64,000 bases of DNA, taken from positions 10,321,314 through 10,385,313 of the forward strand of contig CM033353.1 of NCBI GenBank assembly GCA_019395295.1, written 5' to 3'. The notes under the pieces are model-generated. The model ran no database searches, had not been told where the DNA came from, and saw only the letters and a list, made by a program, of their open reading frames with translations. Of this stretch, positions 24,628 to 36,834 are shown piece after piece; position 1 is the stretch's first letter, and each line of letters opens with the position of its first letter. Both the position numbers and the translations under genes were made by a program. Source of the stretch: Osmanthus fragrans. Lineage: Eukaryota > Streptophyta > Magnoliopsida > Lamiales > Oleaceae.

Positions 24628-26136
24628 TCAAAGAGGAATATTTACCTCGCATCTAAGAAAAGTCTCATATAAATCTTTATTTTGCTCATCTTTTCTAGAT
24701 TTTACTAAATTTTGAGGAAACGAGGGCACTGGTTTATATTCAGAAGAAGGCGGAAAATTATGCTTAGGTACATTATCATCATTGGGACAATTCCTGTCTG
24801 TAAAGACATTTTTCTCATTTTCTTGCTCCGATGATGTAGGGGCTTCTTTTACTAGACTTTCAATCTCTTTACCACTTTTCAAGATGACTGTAGTTGCATT
24901 TTTTCTTGGATTTACTACCGTTCGTGAGGGTAGTTTCCCTAAATTTTGCAACTTCAGTTGATTAATTACGATTGCCATGTGGCTCATCTGATTGTCCAAA
25001 CTTTGAATACTGGCCCTCGACTTTTGTTGGAATTGTTTTGTCTCCTATTGGAATTGCAAAGTATTAGTGGCAGGGGACTTAACAATATCTTCTAATGACA
25101 TACCAGAATTGGAAGTTTGGCCTGATGGTTGTCGAGGAGGGTATGTCTGCTTATTGTTGGAAACTTGGGCAATTTTTAGTCACATGATGATTTACTTGTG
25201 GATTCCCATAGATAAGAATGGGATGATCCTTCTATCCCTAGTTATATGTGTCTCGAATAGTGATCATACTTCCTTTGCGGTTGTCTAGAAAAAACACCTG
25301 CTGCATTTACTTGTTCAATGGGTTCATCTTGAAGAATTGGAGACATTTTGGTTGGATGCCCTACTACTAAACAAATCCCACAAGTTTTTGCCATTTGTAT
25401 ATTACCAATAGCCATTTACGAACATGAGAAGTCAAACTCGCAATTTGTTGTTCAATGGAGGAAATATTTACCTCATTAACATGCCTAGATGAGAGGTCAA
25501 GCCTAGTGCCAAATTGTTTAGAATTGGCTGCCATATTTGCAATCAAGTTCCTTGCGGCCTTGGGAGTTTTATCCACTAAAGCTCCTCCACTAGCAGCATC
25601 AATCATTCTCCTATCAGTGGGTAAAAGGCCCTCATAGAAATATTGGGTAAGAAGTTGCTAACTAATTTGATGATAGCTTGCACATAATTTCTTGAAACGT
25701 TCCCAGTATTTGTCTAGGGATTCCCTGATGTCCTGTCTTACGCCACAATTTTTTTTCGAATGTTGGCTGCCCTTGAAGTTGAAAAATATTTTTCCAAAAA
25801 TGACTTCTTTATCTTGTCCCATGTGATGATACTCCCAGATGATAGATAATAGAGTCAATCCTTAGCCGAATCCTTTAAAGAAAATGAAAAGGCTCTCAAT
25901 TTAATCTGTTCTTCATTCACTCCCGTGGGTTTCATACTCGTGCATACCACATGAAACTCTTTTAGATGCTTATGAGGATCTTCACCTGCAAGACCATGAA
26001 AAGTGGGCCAGAGATGTATTAGTCTAGATTTTAATACAAAGGTACTAGTAGCATCTAAAGTAGGAAATGTTATGCAGAATGGTTGTTGATTCAAATAAGG
26101 GGCTACAAGGTTTTTCAAAGTTCGATTTCCAGCCAT
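24628..26136 (-). pseudogene. Ty3/gypsy gag remnant (Athila-like)
   Basis: Four collinear minus-strand fragments: 26136-25855 starts MAGNRTLKNLVAPYLN and contains FHGLAGEDPHKHLKEF, a hallmark block of Athila-type Gag; 25858-25658 contains YWERFKKLCAS; 25606-25367 contains MIDAASGGALVDKTP; and 24999-24628 is the Gag-protease linker (GKLPSRTVVNPRKN, ending CEVNIPL). Frames differ between fragments, so the gene is broken. Structural capsid-like protein of the element when intact. Confidence 0.88.
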
Positions 26137-26621
26137 GACTTCCTACTTCCTTAATTCAGAATCGCTAGCAAATAGGGAATCAGGATCGAGATCGTTCTCT
26201 TTAAAATTCCACTGAGTACCACTCCTTACCTCCGCAAAGCCTCTCTATTTCTCGATTGTACTGCAAATTACTTTGATTAGAAGATCGAGTTACTGTCATA
26301 TACAATCAAGGAAACTCTTAAAAATCATTAAAAACAAGTCGGTAAAAAGCTAGAGTAACTAAAACGAATACAAATTCTACACTAAGACACAAAAAATAAT
26401 AATAATAAAATGCCTAAAAACTCTAGAAAACGATGAAATTTGGCTTCTTCAGGGGGTGGGGGTTTGTAGATCCAAAGGATCAAAAACTAAAGCTCAGAAC
26501 GCAAAATATAAAGGCCTAGTTCAATCATAGTCAAAATTCTACTGAACTGCAAATATCGAAAACTGACGATTTTTTTAGGAACGAATAAGTCACACAAGAA
26601 ACACAAAAATAAGTTAACATA

Positions 26622-26960
26622 AAAGCAATAATTACACAATTATGAGTAAAAATTCGCTTCTTTAATCAACATTAAACTTATTTAGGCATCCAATAAATGT
26701 GTAAAAACACATTTATCAAATACCTCCCAAACTTAAGTTCTTGCTTGTCCCAAACAAGATTATCTATTAGCACAATCAAGCAATATTTGATAAATACCTA
26801 CAATATTAGATAGCTTGTAAAAAATATCCACAAGTGTAAAATCGTATAATCAATTAACAAATATGCCTCCAAATAATGCTACCAAAAAGATGCAAAAAAT
26901 TTCAAATTGGTGCCTGGTATGCTGTCGCAGGCAATAAAAAATAAAATATATATTCCTAGG
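26622..26960 (-). repeat. Second copy of LTR-end/spacer/LTR-start module
   Basis: Matches 17780-18200: AATAATTACACAATTATGAG, AAAAACACATTTATCA, the polypurine-tract complement CCTCCCAAACTTAAG, spacer, TTTCAAATTGGTGC, then TGTCGCAGGCAA. It lacks about 75 bp present in the left copy (about 18051-18127). Homology ends abruptly on both sides. Confidence 0.7.
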
Positions 26961-28584
26961 GAGAGAACAAAATAAAAGAATGGATGGGGTTAACAAAACT
27001 TCGCCAGTTGGATGTTTGTTGAAATGTTTGTTGAAAAATGCTTGTGATGAATTGGGCTTGTAATGTTCTTGCACATAGTTCACCCCCAATTTTTTTTTGA
27101 GAACCGTGGGCAAATAGGACTTCAAAAATGACCTACAAAAGATGATATCAAATAAAATAAAAGCTAGAAAATTAGAAAATAAAAGGATTAAGAGTAAAAA
27201 AATTGGGTTTCTTCCGAATAAGCTTTTTTTTTTAAGTTTCAAGCTCGACTTTGAGGCATTTTGCATCATGGACGTCTAAAAAAAAAGCTTTAGATGCCTT
27301 GCCTTGTTTTCTTCTTTTTACTTTGCTCCCCTTATCATTTATTCTCCAAACATCTACCTTGCCGTTTTCAATGTAGTAGGTCTTGTCTTTTCCATCCAAT
27401 TCAAATTCAACTATGAAGATTATCACCTCCTCATCAGGCTCAATTACAAATCAATTTTTGTGCAATCAATGATGTCGGAAGAATGTATGTTAATTCCATC
27501 CTCGTTAATTTTCATATCTTCGTTTGGTTCCTTTGTGATCAATTTATCAATCTCTTTGAACTGTTCTTCAATAGTTGAATCTTATTAGATTAAATGATTG
27601 ATCTGCAATCTAAATCCACAAGCAATGAAAAGGCTATCCCATCAACTCTTTCAAGTGGATTATACTCCTACCTTTGAAATCTATTCTAGTACATGGCATC
27701 TCCACAGGCATGTTGCTTTCATCCAACTTGACATGTTCATTATAATATTTTACAAGTATCGTCCCATTCAATAGGGAATAACATCTCTCACAAGTGTGAT
27801 GTCCTCATCTCAATCGGTAGGTACATAATTTCCCTCGAACATGTAACTCTCATCAAATTTGTTCAGTGTTTGTTTTTGACATTTTAAATATTGTCTAATC
27901 CAATGAAGTTTAGACATAAATGTATTAGTGCACGAATATAAGCATTGCTTAGTACAACATAGCGTGCAACAAATTTCACAACTTGAATCTCCTCCAAACA
28001 TATCTTCATTGTGTATGTTGAAACTATTTATTGTAAAAGTTTTGTTACTTTACCATCGTTAGAATCTTCCACATATAACTTTACATGGAAAAAATACCAA
28101 ATACGAGAGATAAAAAAAAAAACAGATTTGTTTGCTACAATTATAAACCATCTATGCAAAGGTCGCATTCAAGTAAGAAAGTGGATTATGAGTTTGAATC
28201 GATCCCTCAATGAATGTTTAATTAATTTAAATCTTACAATTTAACACAAAATAATATTTTAATTTTGAAAATAGGAAAAATAACTAAAAGCTCTACAAAA
28301 ATAATAAATTTAAAAATTACGAAAAAATGGGAAGATAAAGTAGTTGGGAAATTGGGATTCATGGTTTCACTTAACCGTCACCTAATTGATTTCTCCACAT
28401 GCAAATTAAAAAATTACACATTAAGTATGTTAAACCTTTTTTTAAATATTTTTTAACTAATTACCACTCTCAAGCAAAATTAGCCCAAATCAATTGGTTT
28501 AACCTACTATATCCCTATGTTGAATAATGCCCAATCAATTGCATTAACTTTGTGTGAAAGTAGCTCAATGAATCACTGGCGTAC
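26961..28584. other. Retroelement-derived DNA with an unidentified ORF remnant
   Basis: The minus-strand stretch 27590-27232 is mostly open and includes FELDGKDKTYYIENGKVDVWRI followed by a Lys-rich part and FFLDVHDAKCLK. I do not recognise it with certainty; position and composition suggest a protein remnant of a nested retroelement. The rest is AT-rich with no gene. Confidence 0.4.
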
Positions 28585-30441
28585 TGTCGTACGCACCCAA
28601 AAATAAGTTCCTTATCTCCTAAAATTAATGTAGTAGTGGGAGTAAAAGCCGATTCCATGAAGAGTTGTGATTTAACGTGTTGTGCTTTGCATGCAATTAT
28701 GGGAGGGGGATTTTGCGAGAAATTACTAGGATTGTAGAGAAATAAATTGAAAGCAATGTAAATTGGATATATGAAAATAATTAGAAGACTAACCTTGATC
28801 TAGGTCCACTCCACCATTGGAATATCATAATTGATCATTGATCCATGAGAAAAATACTAGTTCATATTACAAGTATTTATCGTTGGTTGAAAATCCTATT
28901 TCTCCTTAATTGTAATTAATCAAACTTCAAGCAATTCAATTAGTCCTAACCATCAAATAACCCTAAACAAGCATTAAGATTTAATTCAACGATTGTATTG
29001 GGAGATAGAGAAATCAATGAGCATAACAATATAATCATAGAGAATTATATTTAATCATGCCAAACGTTCTTCCTAATGATTAACAATTTCTAACGTAGTA
29101 AATCATCAATACTTAGTTGTTTCATAGATTAATTTCATCAAATAAATACGGATTTGAGAATTAACGTAGCAATAGATTGAAATAAACGAAAACTATCAAG
29201 ATCTAGCATTCAAACATTCAATCCATAGAAATATACGCAGAAGAACATTTAATACCAGAAAACATGAATTAAAACCTGAAAATAATGTGGATCTCACAGT
29301 CAAATTGATTCCAAGGCTTCGTTTTCTTCTATCAAGACTTGAAGATTTAGTTACTGTTAAGATTTGAGGGTTCATCTTAAAAGGTCAACCTTATTAAGAG
29401 GAGTAGCCCCAAATTCTTTATATATTGGTCTATATTTTTATCCACAGCCAATGTGGGATTCTAATACGCTCCCTCACGCACAACGTGGACCCTGCCAACA
29501 ACTGTGAATAAATCGATATTGAGGGCGCCCAACATTGCAAAATTGGGTCTGACTCTGATACCATGTTAAGATTTGGGGGTCTATCTTAAGAGGTATATTG
29601 ATCTATATTTTTATCTACAGCCAATGTGGGATTCTAATAGTTACACATGATGAAAAATAATTTAAAACCTAAAAAAGATGAAGATGAGACTAGGTAGTTG
29701 ATGAATCCCCGAACTCTGGTGCTTTGGTCGAGTTTTAGGTCAAGAAAACGTGTTTAGAATCATTCCATAGATGAATTGAAATAGGCAGACTTTCCCGAAA
29801 TTAAGCCTATGCGACCGCATAGTGTAAAGTATTGCGGTCGTATAGAACAACTACTTTCAGTCTTGAAGCTTTCGAGTTCTTCTATGCAGCCACAAGGGTT
29901 TTGTTCTATGCGACCGCATAGTTATAAAGTTTTTCTCCTTCGGATTGCTTTCAATATTTTGGCCATAACTTTCGTTTCCGATGTCCGATTGAGTCGATTT
30001 GAAGTGAGTTGGCAAGCTAACTCAAAGAGCTACAACTGTTATTCAAACGTTATCTTCCAATTCGATCGTTTACTACTCCAAAAATGGATCTCAAACAAGG
30101 ACTAAAAATTCGGAGCATAACATTTTCGCCAGAAGGTTGATATGTGATAATGTTTTGACTATATTTCATTTCTTTGACTTCTTTTTTCATCTGATTGATC
30201 CCTAACATTCTTGAATCTTCATCAATTGTCCGTCTCATCTATGAATTATTTTCAACTTGGTCCCTAAACTTTCGGTTTCTTTCATTTTGGTTTTTTTCTA
30301 CTCTTTTCTTCCAAATTATGTTTTATCCATTGATTTGCCACCTAAATTACAATATTGACATAATGAGTGCATTTTGGCATTAATTTAGCATACGAGCGTA
30401 ATAAACAACGAGGGAAAATAATGCATTTTACATTCCTATCA
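28585..30441 (-). repeat. Gypsy LTR-like block split by a TRIM
   Basis: Starts TGTCGTACGCACCC and ends CATTCCTATCA. Order of shared words follows 18160-19520. Without the TRIM and its duplication it is about 1.57 kb. It contains the palindromic motif CTATGCGACCGCATAG twice (about 29808 and 29908) plus a third, degenerate version. Confidence 0.6.
29355..29639 (-). mobile_element. TRIM retrotransposon, 285 bp, GTTAC duplication
   Basis: Terminal direct repeats 29355-29466 and 29564-29639 (TGTTAAGATTTG ... CCAATGTGGGATTCTAATA) enclose about 97 bp. A primer binding site complementary to initiator tRNA-Met is read on the minus strand as TGGTATCAGAGTC (29563-29551), abutting the right repeat. A polypurine tract GTGAGGGAGCG abuts the left repeat. 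The 5-bp duplication GTTAC is perfect (29350-29354 and 29640-29644). No coding capacity, so mobilised in trans if at all. Confidence 0.92.
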
Positions 30442-30660
30442 ATCACCTAAATTTAGAGTATATCTTTATCTCATACAAGAATTTAGAGTTTTTACTACTC
30501 GATCTAAAATGCACAATATTCTCTCAAACATTATACAAATCACTCAACACAAATAATTTATTAGGCAAATAAACGAAAATCATTAAATACAATAATAAAT
30601 ATACATGAAAATAAGTATTTTAACATTATAGAGCAAATATTGAAATTAATAAAGATTTAT

Positions 30661-31104
30661 AATGCTACATGGGAACCTTGCCACCTCATTTTTGCAGCTT
30701 AAGTCCTTCAAAAATTGTACGCTAAGTCTCTCAACTTTGATCTCGTATATTTTGGTCCTCAAACTTTATTTTTATTTCAATCATACCCTTTATAATTTTT
30801 ACCCAAGGGCCAATTTATCGTACTTGCTTAGTATGCCCCCTTTCTTCGAGTGCCCCGCCCGGTTCATTGGGCTATTGGCCTACCAAGCACGTCCTTCAAC
30901 TTTCGGCTCTTTTCCACTTCGGTCCCCAATTTCACATTTCGTGCACTTTTAGTTATTTTCCTCTTCCTTTTGCATAGTTCTCTTTGAATTTGGAATTTTG
31001 ACCTATAAAATTAATAATTACAAAATTCTAAATAGAAGTTCATTCCTTTAATCAATATTTCACTTATTTAAGCATCCAATAAGTGTATGAGAACTCACTT
31101 ATCA
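30661..31104 (-). repeat. Gypsy LTR tail
   Basis: Matches 17533-17873 and ends CACTTATCA before AATCTTCCACATGGG, again a purine-rich tract on the minus strand. It marks another truncated copy in the same nested cluster. Confidence 0.55.
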
Positions 31105-31105
31105 A

Positions 31106-32402
31106 TAATCTTCCACATGGGTAGGAATAAACGTGTTATATTGAAGATCATGCAAATGATTTTTTTTCTTCCAGTCCATCTTGACGAGAACTCAAAATGG
31201 AATTCAATATTTCAACTTACGACGTTAGAACTCGAAATGTGATGATCAAGACAAGTCTCGAGTATTTAGTGAAATATCAAAATTTTTGAAAACCTTTGCA
31301 TGACAAACCAAACTAGAAATTCAATCGTTGTTTGAACTCTCTTTTTTTTTGTGAAAAATGAATTTTGTATTCGTAATTTTTTTTTTTTGAAGAATGTGTA
31401 TTTAAGATTTAGGTTTTCGTGTAAAATTATTTAATTGAAAGAATATTTGATTGAAAATGAGTTCTTAGAAAATTGGGCTTAAATAGAGGTGCAACCACAA
31501 GTCGGAATGTGAAAGATCTACGGAAATCTTCAAAGCATGTATATCTCTCAACCAATTTTATTTTACAACCTTCAAATCTCAAATTGAGATACAAATCTTT
31601 GAGGATATGATGTATTCTGATGTTAATTTTGCCTCAAGATTATATATCTAGCCTTTCTTTATGTTTGAATGAAAAATTCCTATTTAAGAACTCAATTTAG
31701 GTCTGAAATAGAGTACTAAGATAATAGGGAACCATAATTTTAGTCAAATTAATTTATCCCAAATGCCTGGAAGTTATACTTTCATTTGTGTGATTTAGAA
31801 CCATGTTTCCTCTTTCTTGTTCGGTTTGAGTCTGTAAATCTTGCAATTGAGGTCCTTCAACTTTCAAATGTGATTCATTTGTTCCCAACTTCTAGAATAC
31901 GTTCAAATTTAATCCTTTTGAATAATTATTGTTCTATTTCATCCGCTCTCTTACAATATTGAATTTCTCCCCAAAATAATCAACAAGCAAGCATAATTGA
32001 GTATCAAGCTCGTAATAATAACATCCAAATACTACTTTTGATGGTCAAAATAAGCGTAATATATACACTTATTAACTTATTTTAGTATGTTCGAGTTTTA
32101 GAGTATGTGAATTAAACAACGATATCTAGAGGTTGAAAGCGCGATCCACTTAAACACATGTTTGTGAATAGAGGGATGTACCTTTTATCTAAAGATGTGA
32201 TAGCAATGATAACCAACGAGGTTGAGCCATATGGATCATGCTTTCCTACTTGTTTGTATTGTCTCTCATTTTTATCCTTGCCTCTTCTTCTTCTACGCTT
32301 TTATGGCTAATCCTTAGGCTTGAAGGATTAATTACAATAGTTCTTTTCTGTCAAAATACTTCGTAAACTGAGAATCTATAAGAGATTTTGTGTTAAATTG
32401 TG
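31106..32402. other. Intergenic DNA, no gene seen
   Basis: Possibly more 3' internal sequence of the gypsy cluster, by its position next to the polypurine-like tract, but no coding or repeat match was found. Confidence 0.45.
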
Positions 32403-32405
32403 AAA

Positions 32406-34313
32406 CACTACAACAAAAGGAGTTTTTAAGGCATTCATTTACGACGTACATCTATGGCATGTTGTAAAAATAGACTATTTACGGCATGCGTTATATGTAT
32501 GCCGTTAAAAATTAGTCGCTTAAAGTATTTACGGCGTGCATTTTTTGCACGCCATAATTGTTCAGTATTTATGATGTGCGTTTAGATTTTAGGGTATAAA
32601 CTAAAATTTAGGGCTTATGATGATTGATTTTATCTTCTACTAATTGATTTTGGATGATTAATTTCATCCAAATTTAGGGACTTGGGGTTACAAATTTAGA
32701 CCAAGCTTCATTTGAAGATACCACTTCTACACTAGTTGTATGTATGTGTGTATGTATATGTGTGTGTGAGCGACTATAGTAGCTGCTTAGATGGTACAAA
32801 AGGTGTCCGAATCCAAAAGAAAATAATTAAGTATATGGGAATGGAGAGCAATGCACAAGTGACAATAGTAGATGAAAAAATTAGAATCCGGTAGTAAGAA
32901 TCTATCATTACTTGGGTAACTTGTGACACTGAGATAGAAATAGCAGCTTTAGCATAAAGATGAACAAGTACACAGACTTACCAAGGAAGTATAAATTCTT
33001 TTTATTCTGATCATTTATTCAGAATACTTCTGAGATCTCCTCAAAATAAATATGCCAGTGTTTCCATGCCAGAATTTTAACCAGAATTGATAGAATTATA
33101 CATTATCTACTATTCTACTCCTCAAATCTCCTCAATGAAAATACCATCAGCATCTAGCTTAGGAGATAATAGAGATAGCTATGATAGCCAATAAAACAAC
33201 ATTTACTAAATGATCCCAACATGTAGAAAGGATCCTAACTAGTGCTAAAGGCCAAACCCCCCAAATTATTTTAAATGCATAGTAAAAGAGAACCTCAACT
33301 TTTTCTTCTTGAAGTTACATCAGGAAGTACAATAGCATGGTCAATTAGGTACATCGAAGTAGATTCGTTGTAATCAAAACAAAGGTATACTTAACTTCTT
33401 TTCTATTTTAATTCCATTTACATTTACATTTAGTCTCAAATGAAGATTAGGTTGTTTAATTGAAAAGAGACTTTTGAAGCTTGATGTGTATAATTACATA
33501 TTTTGTAGATATTTTTACAGCTTAAAGAAATCTCAGTTGGATTTTGTGAAGTTATTTTTGCTGTCCTTTTAAATTTATTTGCAGGTTGATTGACATAGCC
33601 TCTCATTATTATGATTTGACAAACTTTCCCAACTGTGAAGCAAAGCGGCAACTTGAGAAGCTATATAAAAAATAGGAGAATTTGAGGGAGGAGAGCAAGA
33701 ATAGAAAGTGAAGAGATACACTAAACTCTTCCTGGAGATATACGTAGATGGTAATCAAAATCTAGATTGATCAATTGAACTTCAAATGTCTACAGTTGGG
33801 GGGGGGGGGTAGTCAACATATATTGTACCTCAGTGATAGCACAGTGATTTCAGTTTGGATACTTCTAAATTAGTAGTTTCCCTATTGCAAACGGGTTATA
33901 TTCTATAAATTACTTACTTTTGCATCTTTGTTTGTGTGAGCTAAATTACTTACTTGTGCATCTATCTTTGCACCTTTGTTTGTGTGAGTTTGTGCTCATT
34001 ACAACGGCCCTGACAACTACTGATGTTTATGAGTCTCTTTACAGGTCTGCTGGTAATCAAATAAATGATGCTGTTTTTTAAAAGTGAAATTAAAATTCAC
34101 GCCGTAAAATACTTAAGAATTTTAACGCACGTGCAAAAGAAACGCCGTAATAGGTACATACGGTGTGCGTGTGCACACCGTTAAAAACTTACCTTTTACG
34201 GTGTGCAAATAAGTGAACGCCGTATAATTAATAACGGTGTGCTTTGCTCGCCGTAAAAAAGTGAGATTTTTTTTTATGGCATACGCCGTAAAAAGGTAAA
34301 TATTGTTGTAGTG
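32406..34313 (+). mobile_element. Non-autonomous CACTA (En/Spm) element
   Basis: Begins CACTACAACAA and ends TTGTTGTAGTG, flanked by a 3-bp duplication AAA (32403-32405, 34314-34316), the CACTA signature. Subterminal regions are packed with TTTACGGCGTGC-type motifs in both orientations, about five within 180 bp on the left and at least eight within 230 bp on the right. These are the class of sites bound by the element's own transposase. No transposase frame is present in 1908 bp. Around 33583-33720 an AG acceptor precedes a short exon-like open stretch (starting LIDIASHYYDLTNFP), interrupted by a stop. Confidence 0.93.
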
Positions 34314-34316
34314 AAA

Positions 34317-35292
34317 GCATTTTATTCTTATTGTCCCCGAGGCTATGTTTTGATTCAAGGCGTCCCAAGTTCAATAAGAAATTTCATATTAGTGCGCCAT
34401 TTTTTATTTTTCTTCGCAAACAAATCTAAATCGTATTGAGCTGTTTGATAAGTGGAACTCGAAAACACTCCATCAAATTAAAAAAAAAAATAGTTAAAAT
34501 CTTATTTATTGTACGTATTTCAAACATACCCTAATAATTGAACTACGTTAAAAAACAACATAAATAAATATTATGAAAAGAAGATACATTATGAGATCAA
34601 TAAGAAAATATAATTTACTTACATCAATATTACACCATGACAAGGAAATAAAAGGGGAATTAATTTTGGTGTTTTTTGATACTACAAAAACTAATCTTAT
34701 ATAAGGTAATTATATTCACAGTATAATTTTTATTCCTTCCATCACATTTTATTTGTGCTTAAGGTTATTAATCTTTTTTCATTACAGAACTTACGTCCCT
34801 AAAAATTATCATGTCATTTTTATTATAAAACTTTTTATTAACTAACACTTTTTGTGTTTGATAACAGTTTTATATCCAAAAATTTGTTGAAATGGCGTAC
34901 AATAACTTATTTTTCCATCACATTTTAAAAAATAAATAATAAAAAGTGCGAAAAAAATATGTTCCCCTCATTTTAAAGTATGAAAACTAAATGTTTTAAT
35001 ATAAACCATCATCAAGGACGAGACGTACTATTTAATGGAAGATTAAAGATAAGAATTCGAGAAAAAAAGTTAAGAAAATAATTATTACAATGAGGAAAGA
35101 TTAAGGAGTTTAACTCTAAATAAAATGTGGTATACCAAATAAAAATTGTGGGGACAATATAACCACTTTTTTATGTATATTATATTTACCTAATTAGAAA
35201 AGAAAATACAATTTATGATCACAATCCAATGTGTCTGTACCAAAAAAAAAATACAAGCTGGCAAACGTGAATATTGTTGAAGAGGCGCATAT
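34317..35292. other. AT-rich intergenic DNA, 3' side of ADF
   Basis: Very AT-rich with no coding evidence. The right end should contain the ADF 3' untranslated region. Confidence 0.5.
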
Positions 35293-36707
35293 TCAGATTG
35301 CGCGAGCTTTTACAATGTCAAGGCTCATTTCACTTGGATCTGTTGCCTGCAGTTCAACTTGAATTCCATCAAGTTCTCGCTTAAATCTGTCCTTAGAACT
35401 CGCATACACCATCTTCATTCTTACTTTCGAGCTATCGGGTGACCTAAAATCACGACAAATATATACTTTCATCGATTTATAACAACGATACAATGTGAAC
35501 AAAATCCTGTGAGCCCTTAAAAAGATTTGTTCGAACAAGAAAAATTTCAAATAAATAAAAATAAAAACCTCACAATCTTTCGAGTACAACATAATTTATG
35601 TAACTAGTACGCCTTTAGTAGCTAATCAAAGGAAATGATTTATGAACAATTTGAATATCTTACCAGGCAACAAAGAAAATCTTGCTTTTTTGAACATTTT
35701 CATCAGTGGTGAAGTCAAAATCATAAACAGCATAACGACACTCATTATCCGGCAGAGCAGCGGCGAAATCGTCGTAAGTGTCGCCAGGGTTGCCGAGTTT
35801 ATCCAACACCACTTGCTGACCCTCAATCTTGAAGATAATGTAACGGTGGTTTCTCTTTGTTTTTAATTCCAAAAATTTTAGCTTGCACTCATCTTGCACT
35901 GCCATTCCAGATGAAGCATTCGCCTGCCCCAAAAAAGTATAAATAGCAAGCACAGAAAAAAAATAATGCAAAGAAAGTAAGCTAACACGAAATAAGACTA
36001 CTCGATTTTATAATCATCTTCGATTAATGTAACTAATAATATGATTTATTTTTATTATAGGATAATTGATAGCCCTTTCGCAATAATAATTGATATAATA
36101 ATTCGAGCTGAGCTTCTTGCACTTATTATTCATACAAATTTCTATCATTTGTAATCCCGCAAACAACAACAACGACAACAGTAAATAATAATGGTGATAA
36201 TTTGCATGAGATTAATAAATACCACAATTTATAATTGTTGAAAACAATTATTTACACATTACAAAACAAAATTGAATTCTTTTAAATGAATTCAAATATG
36301 AATGAATATACAAGTTTCAGTCAGTATGTAATTCCACAAAACAATTCAATTGCATGAAATTAATAAATACCCAATAATTTATCATTGTCAAATAATAATT
36401 CTCATATTATAAAAAAAAATCTTTAATTCTTCTGTATGAATTCACATAATAATCATTCATACTAATTTGCATTAATTTGATTTAAAAAACCCAAAATTTC
36501 ACATATTATAAAAAGAAACATTCCTTCTAAATGAATTCACATATTAATCATTCATAAAAATCTATCAATATGAAATTAACAATTAATAATTATCAAAACA
36601 ATCATTTGCATATTATAAAACAACTCTCGAGTTCTTCTAGATGTATTCTAAAATACATCATTCATAGAGAGGATGGGTGGTGTGGGTGGGGTGAGGTTGA
36701 ATACCAT
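35293..36707 (-). CDS. ADF: Actin-depolymerizing factor (ADF/cofilin), three exons
   Basis: Exon 1 is only the ATG (36707-36705) before donor GTATTC. Exon 2 is 35923-35664 (acceptor GGGGCAG, donor GTAAGAT). Exon 3 is 35443-35293, ending TGA. The spliced frame is 414 nt, 137 aa, the usual plant ADF length. An intron directly after the start codon is the known plant ADF structure, which supports this choice of exon 1. Diagnostic blocks are SGMAVQDECK near the N-terminus, ECRYAVYDFDF, KSKIFFVAW spanning the exon 2/3 junction, and YASSKDRFKRELDGIQVE with the basic helix that contacts actin. It severs and depolymerises actin filaments in the cytoplasm. The N-terminal Ser is the usual inhibitory phosphorylation site of the family. 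No lesion is visible. Confidence 0.93.
36205..36665 (-). repeat. Degenerate tandem repeat in ADF intron 1
   Basis: About four imperfect units of roughly 110-130 bp, each with blocks like GAAATTAATAAATACC, TATTATAAAA, TTCTTCT-AATGAATTCA and AATCATTCAT. It lies wholly within the first intron. Confidence 0.6.
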
Positions 36708-36821
36708 CGTGTCTTCCAAATAGGGGTACAAAAAGCAGCAGAATGATGAGAAATGAGAAGGACGATAATAGAGATCGCATGGGATCCTTGAAATAAAGAA
36801 AACAAATGACAAGTTGGGGCG

Positions 36822-36832
36822 TTTATAAAAGG
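36822..36832 (-). promoter_or_regulatory. Putative ADF TATA box
   Basis: On the minus strand CCTTTTATAAACG lies about 115 bp upstream of the ATG, followed by a pyrimidine-rich leader. This placement supports the ATG-only exon 1. Confidence 0.6.
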
Positions 36833-36834
36833 AG

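Larger units (their letters stand above)
17362..26960 (-). mobile_element. Degenerate Athila-like Ty3/gypsy element with partial LTRs
   Basis: Gag and pol remnants on the minus strand occupy 21008-26136, flanked by related non-coding blocks. On the left are an LTR tail ending TATCA near 17873, a polypurine tract (minus strand TTTGGGGAGGTTG), about 285 bp of spacer and a longer LTR-like block 18160-19520. On the right a shorter version of the same module lies at 26622-26960. The internal GGGTTGCCTCACAAGCAG motif at 20947 is typical of sequence just 3' of pol in this retroelement group. Outer limits are approximate and the mosaic is probably nested or recombined. Confidence 0.7.
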
